Assembly (NCBI RefSeq): GCF_964266745.1
Contig: NZ_CAXWGX010000028.1
Coordinates: 186,001-250,000, forward strand
Source of the DNA: Propionicimonas sp020161015
GTDB lineage: Bacteria > Actinomycetota > Actinomycetes > Propionibacteriales > Propionibacteriaceae
Length of the DNA: 64,000 nucleotides
Reading direction: 5' to 3'
Positions within the stretch are counted from its first letter, which is position 1. Each line of letters begins with the position of its first letter. The notes beneath the pieces are model-generated. The model searched no databases, was not told the DNA's origin, and saw only the letters and a program-made list of their open reading frames with translations. The position numbers and the translations under genes are program-made. Shown in pieces: positions 60,626 to 64,000 of this stretch.

Positions 60626-61621
60626 GTGGCCCGTCCGACCGGTCGCGTTCTCGCCATGCTGGAACTGCTCCAGACGGGCGGGCAGCGCACGGTGGGCGAG
60701 CTGGCCGCCCGGCTCGGGGTCGAGGAGCGCACCGTCCGGCGCTACGCAGGGCACCTCGCCGACCTCGGGATCCCTGTCGAGGCGCAGCGTGGACGGTACG
60801 GCGGCTACCGGCTCCTGCCTGGCTACAAGCTGCCCCCGCTGATGCTCACCGACGACGAGGCCGTCGCCGTCGTCCTGGGACTCATGGCCGCCGAACGGGA
60901 GGGGCTCGCCACCGCCGACCATGCAGCGACGGCGAGCGCCCTGGCCAAGGTGTCGCGCGTCCTGCCCCGTCCCCTGGGCCGCCGGCTGGAGAGCCTGCTC
61001 TCGACCGCGCAGTTCACCGCCCCGGTGCGCCCCACCGCTCCCGCCGTCGCCGACACCCTGCTCGCCCTCGCCTCGGCGGCGCAGGCGCAGCGCACGGTCG
61101 TGATCGCCTACACCGCGTGGGACGGGCAGGAGTCGCAGCGTGAGCTCGACCTCTACGGTCTCGTCTTCCACGCCGGCCGGTGGTACGTCACCGGCCACGA
61201 CCACGGCCGGGACGACGTGCGGACCTTCCGCCTGGACCGGATCGCCGCGGTCCGGCAGGGCGAAGGCGGCTACGACGTGCCCGCCGACTTCGACGCCAGG
61301 ACGCAGGTCGTGTCGGGCATCGCCGCGGTCCGGTGGTCGCACGAGGCCTCGGTCGTGCTGCGGACCACCCTCGCCGATGCGGTCGAGCGGCTGCCGGCGA
61401 GCGTGGGACGGCTGAGCGAGCACGTCGACGGCGTGCTCCTGCAGGCCCGGGCCGAGCGGCTGGACGGCATGGCCCGGATGCTGGCCGGGCTCGGCTGGGA
61501 CTTCGAGGTGATCGCCCCGGACGCCCTGCGCCGCGAGGTCCTCGCCCTGTCCGACCGCCTCCGGGCCAGCGGGGAGCGCGGGGGTCGCGCCGCCACCGGA
61601 TCGACGTCGCCGGACCGGTGA
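60626..61621 (+). CDS. WYL-domain (YafY-type) transcriptional regulator
   Basis: A 331-residue regulator. N-terminal HTH_11 winged helix (RVLAMLELLQTGGQRTVGEL, then VEERTVRRYAGHLADLGI), a WYL domain (about 145-215, LDLYGLVFHAGRWYVTGHD) and a WCX-type C-terminal extension. GAGGAGGG precedes the GTG. Such regulators sense ligands or nucleic acids. The last residues are low-complexity and Ser/Arg-rich. Confidence 0.9.
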   Translation: MARPTGRVLAMLELLQTGGQRTVGELAARLGVEERTVRRYAGHLADLGIPVEAQRGRYGGYRLLPGYKLPPLMLTDDEAVAVVLGLMAAEREGLATADHAATASALAKVSRVLPRPLGRRLESLLSTAQFTAPVRPTAPAVADTLLALASAAQAQRTVVIAYTAWDGQESQRELDLYGLVFHAGRWYVTGHDHGRDDVRTFRLDRIAAVRQGEGGYDVPADFDARTQVVSGIAAVRWSHEASVVLRTTLADAVERLPASVGRLSEHVDGVLLQARAERLDGMARMLAGLGWDFEVIAPDALRREVLALSDRLRASGERGGRAATGSTSPDR

Positions 61622-61659
61622 GCGCCACCACCGGGCACACGGGCCCATCCGCCGTCGTG

Positions 61660-61665
61660 CACACT
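61660..61665 (+). promoter_or_regulatory. -10-like box, leaderless DUF5701 gene
   Basis: CACACT ends 6 bases before the ATG at 61672, matching the pattern at other genes but with a weaker hexamer. Confidence 0.25.
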
Positions 61666-61671
61666 GGGCGG

Positions 61672-62292
61672 ATGGATGTGCGCCGGCAAGCCGATCGACT
61701 GGTCGACCTCGGGGTTCCCGAGCTGGCCGGGACCACCGCAGAGGCGCTCCTTGGCCTCGCCGACGGGCTCGAGGGGGACGGCGTCCTCTGCGTCCACCCG
61801 TCCCTGGTTCCGCCCTCGCGTCTCGTGCCACTGCTGCGCCATGACGGGCGGCCCGGGTTCGTCGTCGAGGACATGACCGACCTGGACGACTTCGCTGCGA
61901 TCGCCGACGTCGGCGTACCCGACCGGCCGCTCTACCTGCTGCGGGGCGTGGACCGGGGGGACGACCTCCTGGACTGGACGCCCGACGCCGCGCTGCCCGA
62001 GGTGCGCGGCCGCGGACGGACCCCGCTGACGATCAGCGAGGGGATCAGCTGGCTGCTCCAGGAGCCGGACCGGCTCGAGGCGAACCGGTGCTTCATGTGC
62101 CTGGGCTCGCGCAGGATCACCCCGCGCGGGACGGACGCCCGGGTGCCCGCGATCTGGATCAGTCGTGGGACCGGACGGGACGGGCGGTCGCGCCGCAACG
62201 CCCCCAAGGTCGGGTGGTGCTGGGCGGGGAACCACCACACCTGGCTGGGCATCGCCAGCGCGTCCGGGCGTTCTCCGCGCCCGACCGGGTGA
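61672..62292 (+). CDS. DUF5701 family protein
   Basis: A 206-residue protein resembling actinobacterial DUF5701: LVDLGVPELAGTTAEAL at the N-terminus, LYLLRGVDRGDDLLDWTPDAAL in the middle (two motifs), and RCFMCLGSRR and KVGWCWAGNHHTWLGIASA near the end. Cys and His residues could bind a metal. Function unknown. Confidence 0.78.
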   Translation: MDVRRQADRLVDLGVPELAGTTAEALLGLADGLEGDGVLCVHPSLVPPSRLVPLLRHDGRPGFVVEDMTDLDDFAAIADVGVPDRPLYLLRGVDRGDDLLDWTPDAALPEVRGRGRTPLTISEGISWLLQEPDRLEANRCFMCLGSRRITPRGTDARVPAIWISRGTGRDGRSRRNAPKVGWCWAGNHHTWLGIASASGRSPRPTG

Positions 62293-62372
62293 CGTTCTCC
62301 CCCGAACTCGGGGGGCAACGTCACGCACTCGCCGCCTCTGGGCGGACGGGACGCGCGATGGCACGATGAGTC

Positions 62373-63650
62373 ATGACGATCCTGACCCCACAGCAGTTCG
62401 AGGACGCCGGCGGAACCGGCGACTGGCGTGCCCTGAACGCGGGCGCCGACGCCTGGTTCGCTACGTCTTCCCATCGAGCGGGTGCCGGGCTGGTGCGTCG
62501 GGTGGCCGAGCTCGCTGAGGCCGCCGGGCACCATCCGGACGTCGACCTGCGTCGTGACGGCGTCCACCTGCGACTGTTCAGCCACGACGTCGCCGCCCTC
62601 ACCGAGCGGGACGTCGCCCTCGCCCGCGAGATCTCGGCGGCGGCCGCGGAGCTCGGCCTGCGCGCCGATCCGGCCGCGGTGCAACGCCTGCAGGTCGCGA
62701 TCGACGCCACGGATACTGCTGCGCTCGTGCCGTTCTGGCAGGCGGCCCTCCGCTTCGACCGCGACGCGGACGACGTGCTCGCCGACCCGCTGGGCCGCCA
62801 GCCACGGCTCTGGTTCCAGACCATGGACGCGCCCCGCCCGCTGCGCAACCGCCTCCACCTCGACGCGGGCACGCCGTGGGAGCTGGTGCCCGGCACGACC
62901 GAGGCGCTGCTGGCCGCCGGCGGGCGGATCACCTACGAGAACCAGTGGTGGCGCACCGTCGCCGATGCCGAGGGCAACGAGGCCGACGTGTTCCCGCTCG
63001 CCGCGGAGCACGGGACGTTCGCCGACCCGGGCGCGAGCGACTGGCGGACGATGCTCACCGCGGCGGTCCACTACCCGACGCGCTCGTTCGTCCAAGGCGT
63101 CGAGCTGCTGGAGGCGGTCGCGGGGCTCGCCGACGACGCCGGCCCGCCGTTGATGGTCGACCTGCGCTACCGGGGCGTGACCGTCGACGGGGGCAAGGAC
63201 CAGCACGAGGCGGAGGGGTTCGTCGCCCTGGCGCGCGCCGTGCAGTCCGCCGCGAGGGGGCTCGGCCTCACCGCCGACCCGACCGGGGTGCGCGACGTCC
63301 AGCTCGGCATCGACGCGCTCGACATCGAACCGGTCAAGGACTTCTGGCGGGCGGCGCTGGGCTACGTCGACGACCCCCGTCCCGGCCTGCACGACCTCTA
63401 CGACCCGCGCCGGCTGAACCCGCCGGTGTTCTTCCAGCAGATGGACGCGCCGCGCGCGCAGCGCAACCGCATCCACCTCGACCTGTTCGTGCCGGCCGAC
63501 CGGGCGCGGGCCCGGGTGGCGGCCGCCGTGGCCGCCGGAGGCCACGTGGTCAGCGACGCCGAGGCGCCCTCGTGGTGGACGCTCGCCGACCCCGAGGGCA
63601 ACGAACTCGACATCGCCGTCGCTCCAGACCCCGCGAAGACCCGATCTTGA
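62373..63650 (+). CDS. Duplicated dehydratase-like/VOC fusion protein
   Basis: A 425-residue protein built as two similar halves. Each half has a pterin-4a-carbinolamine-dehydratase-like domain (about 20-100 and 230-305) and then a glyoxalase-like VOC domain (about 105-205 and 308-420). Dehydratase-like segments are AGHHPDVDLRRDGVHLRLF and PPLMVDLRYRGVTVDGGKD; the His pair is kept only in the first half. VOC segments include QTMDAPRPLRNRLHLD and QQMDAPRAQRNRIHLD. No signal peptide. Reaction unknown. Confidence 0.85.
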   Translation: MTILTPQQFEDAGGTGDWRALNAGADAWFATSSHRAGAGLVRRVAELAEAAGHHPDVDLRRDGVHLRLFSHDVAALTERDVALAREISAAAAELGLRADPAAVQRLQVAIDATDTAALVPFWQAALRFDRDADDVLADPLGRQPRLWFQTMDAPRPLRNRLHLDAGTPWELVPGTTEALLAAGGRITYENQWWRTVADAEGNEADVFPLAAEHGTFADPGASDWRTMLTAAVHYPTRSFVQGVELLEAVAGLADDAGPPLMVDLRYRGVTVDGGKDQHEAEGFVALARAVQSAARGLGLTADPTGVRDVQLGIDALDIEPVKDFWRAALGYVDDPRPGLHDLYDPRRLNPPVFFQQMDAPRAQRNRIHLDLFVPADRARARVAAAVAAGGHVVSDAEAPSWWTLADPEGNELDIAVAPDPAKTRS

Positions 63651-63684
63651 CGGCGCCTTGAGGATCCTCGCCGATCCTCGAGGG

Positions 63685-64000
63685 ATGACCGAACGTCCTT
63701 CGCTCCGGCCAGGGGCGGATGCACCCGTGCCCCGGTGGCGGATCGCCGGCGCGGCGTTCCTCGTCCTCGCGCTCGCCGCGGCCGCGGCCCAGTGGATGGC
63801 CACGGTCGTGTTCACCGCTGCCGAGGACGTCGAACCCTCGTGGGCCGGAGGGGCGCTGCTCGCCCTCGCGGGCGCGATCTATCTCGGAGCGACGTCCGGC
63901 ACGTGGGCGGGCTTCCGCCGCAAGGCGCGGGTCTGGGTGGCGGTGACCGCGGTGGCCGGGTTCGCGATGATGGGTGCCGACGCGTCCCAGGGGTCGCCCC
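63685..64000 (+). CDS. Membrane protein, N-terminal part
   Basis: An ORF from ATG 63685 open to the window end (105 codons seen). Helices are visible at about residues 20-45, 55-75 and 82-100. A GAGG lies 4 bases before the ATG. Too little is present to assign a family. Confidence 0.6.
   Translation, partial: MTERPSLRPGADAPVPRWRIAGAAFLVLALAAAAAQWMATVVFTAAEDVEPSWAGGALLALAGAIYLGATSGTWAGFRRKARVWVAVTAVAGFAMMGADASQGSP

Overview
The window is 64 kb of very GC-rich chromosome from an actinobacterium. Three things support this: a mycothiol S-conjugate amidase gene (mycothiol is an actinobacterial thiol), a dense layout with many GTG starts and 1 to 4 base stop/start overlaps, and a gene order that recalls the Mycobacterium tuberculosis Rv1080c-Rv1112 neighbourhood (greA, DUF4307, mca, small membrane protein, DUF255 thioredoxin-fold protein, hemolysin III, Z-prenyl synthase, PIN-PhoH, xseB, xseA, ispH, ychF). 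The synteny is recalled from memory, not computed. I cannot name the genus; a non-mycobacterial lineage such as Propionibacteriales would fit.

Layout. 0-0.8 kb: a cut lipoprotein gene and a 3-methyladenine DNA glycosylase. 0.8-6.8 kb: a complete six-gene Mrp/Mnh cation/proton antiporter operon on the minus strand (mnhA with fused MnhB domain, then C, D, E, F, G). 6.8-7.4 kb: a long non-coding gap with two copies of a loop-conserved palindrome. 7.4-12 kb: SRPBCC protein, DUF2277, a LacI-type regulator, msrA, ung and an AI-2E-type permease. 12-13.3 kb: a DUF2089 gene pair. 13.3-13.7 kb: an array of an 11-base motif with a 19-21 base period. 13.7-23.4 kb: the Rv1080c-Rv1095-like block, with a frameshifted GH31 gene between uppS and phoH. 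23.4-33.6 kb: polyamine uptake and catabolism (aminotransferase and Lrp regulator divergent from potD-A-B-C, a saccharopine-dehydrogenase-like enzyme, gabT, gabD). 33.6-39.6 kb: methyltransferase, acetyl-CoA synthetase, GT87, DUF2804, VOC and hydrolase genes. 39.6-42.1 kb: xseB-xseA and ispH. 42.2-45.6 kb: an osmoprotectant ABC transporter. 45.7-53.8 kb: EamA transporter, ilvA, DUF4287, rmuC, M18 peptidase, HAD-DUF952 fusion and ychF. 53.8-59.6 kb: an accessory stretch with a Cys-repeat lipoprotein, an IS3-family element with a doubled left end, orphan small proteins and a VapBC pair. 59.8-64 kb: hydrolase and WYL regulator, DUF5701, a duplicated dehydratase-VOC protein and a cut membrane protein.

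How the genes work together. Two systems are clear. One is ionic and osmotic homeostasis (Mrp antiporter, osmoprotectant importer). The other is polyamine import coupled to transamination and oxidation to succinate, probably under the Lrp protein. At least a dozen genes share the same start architecture: a -10 hexamer of the TANNNT/CANNNT type ending 6-8 bases before the start codon, as expected for leaderless mRNAs.

No tRNA, rRNA, CRISPR array or prophage was recognised. Nothing here is certain to be a new system; the strongest unexplained signals are the motif array at 13.3-13.7 kb, the paired palindromes at 6.9/7.2 kb, the duplicated six-cysteine lipoprotein, and the duplicated dehydratase-VOC fusion.
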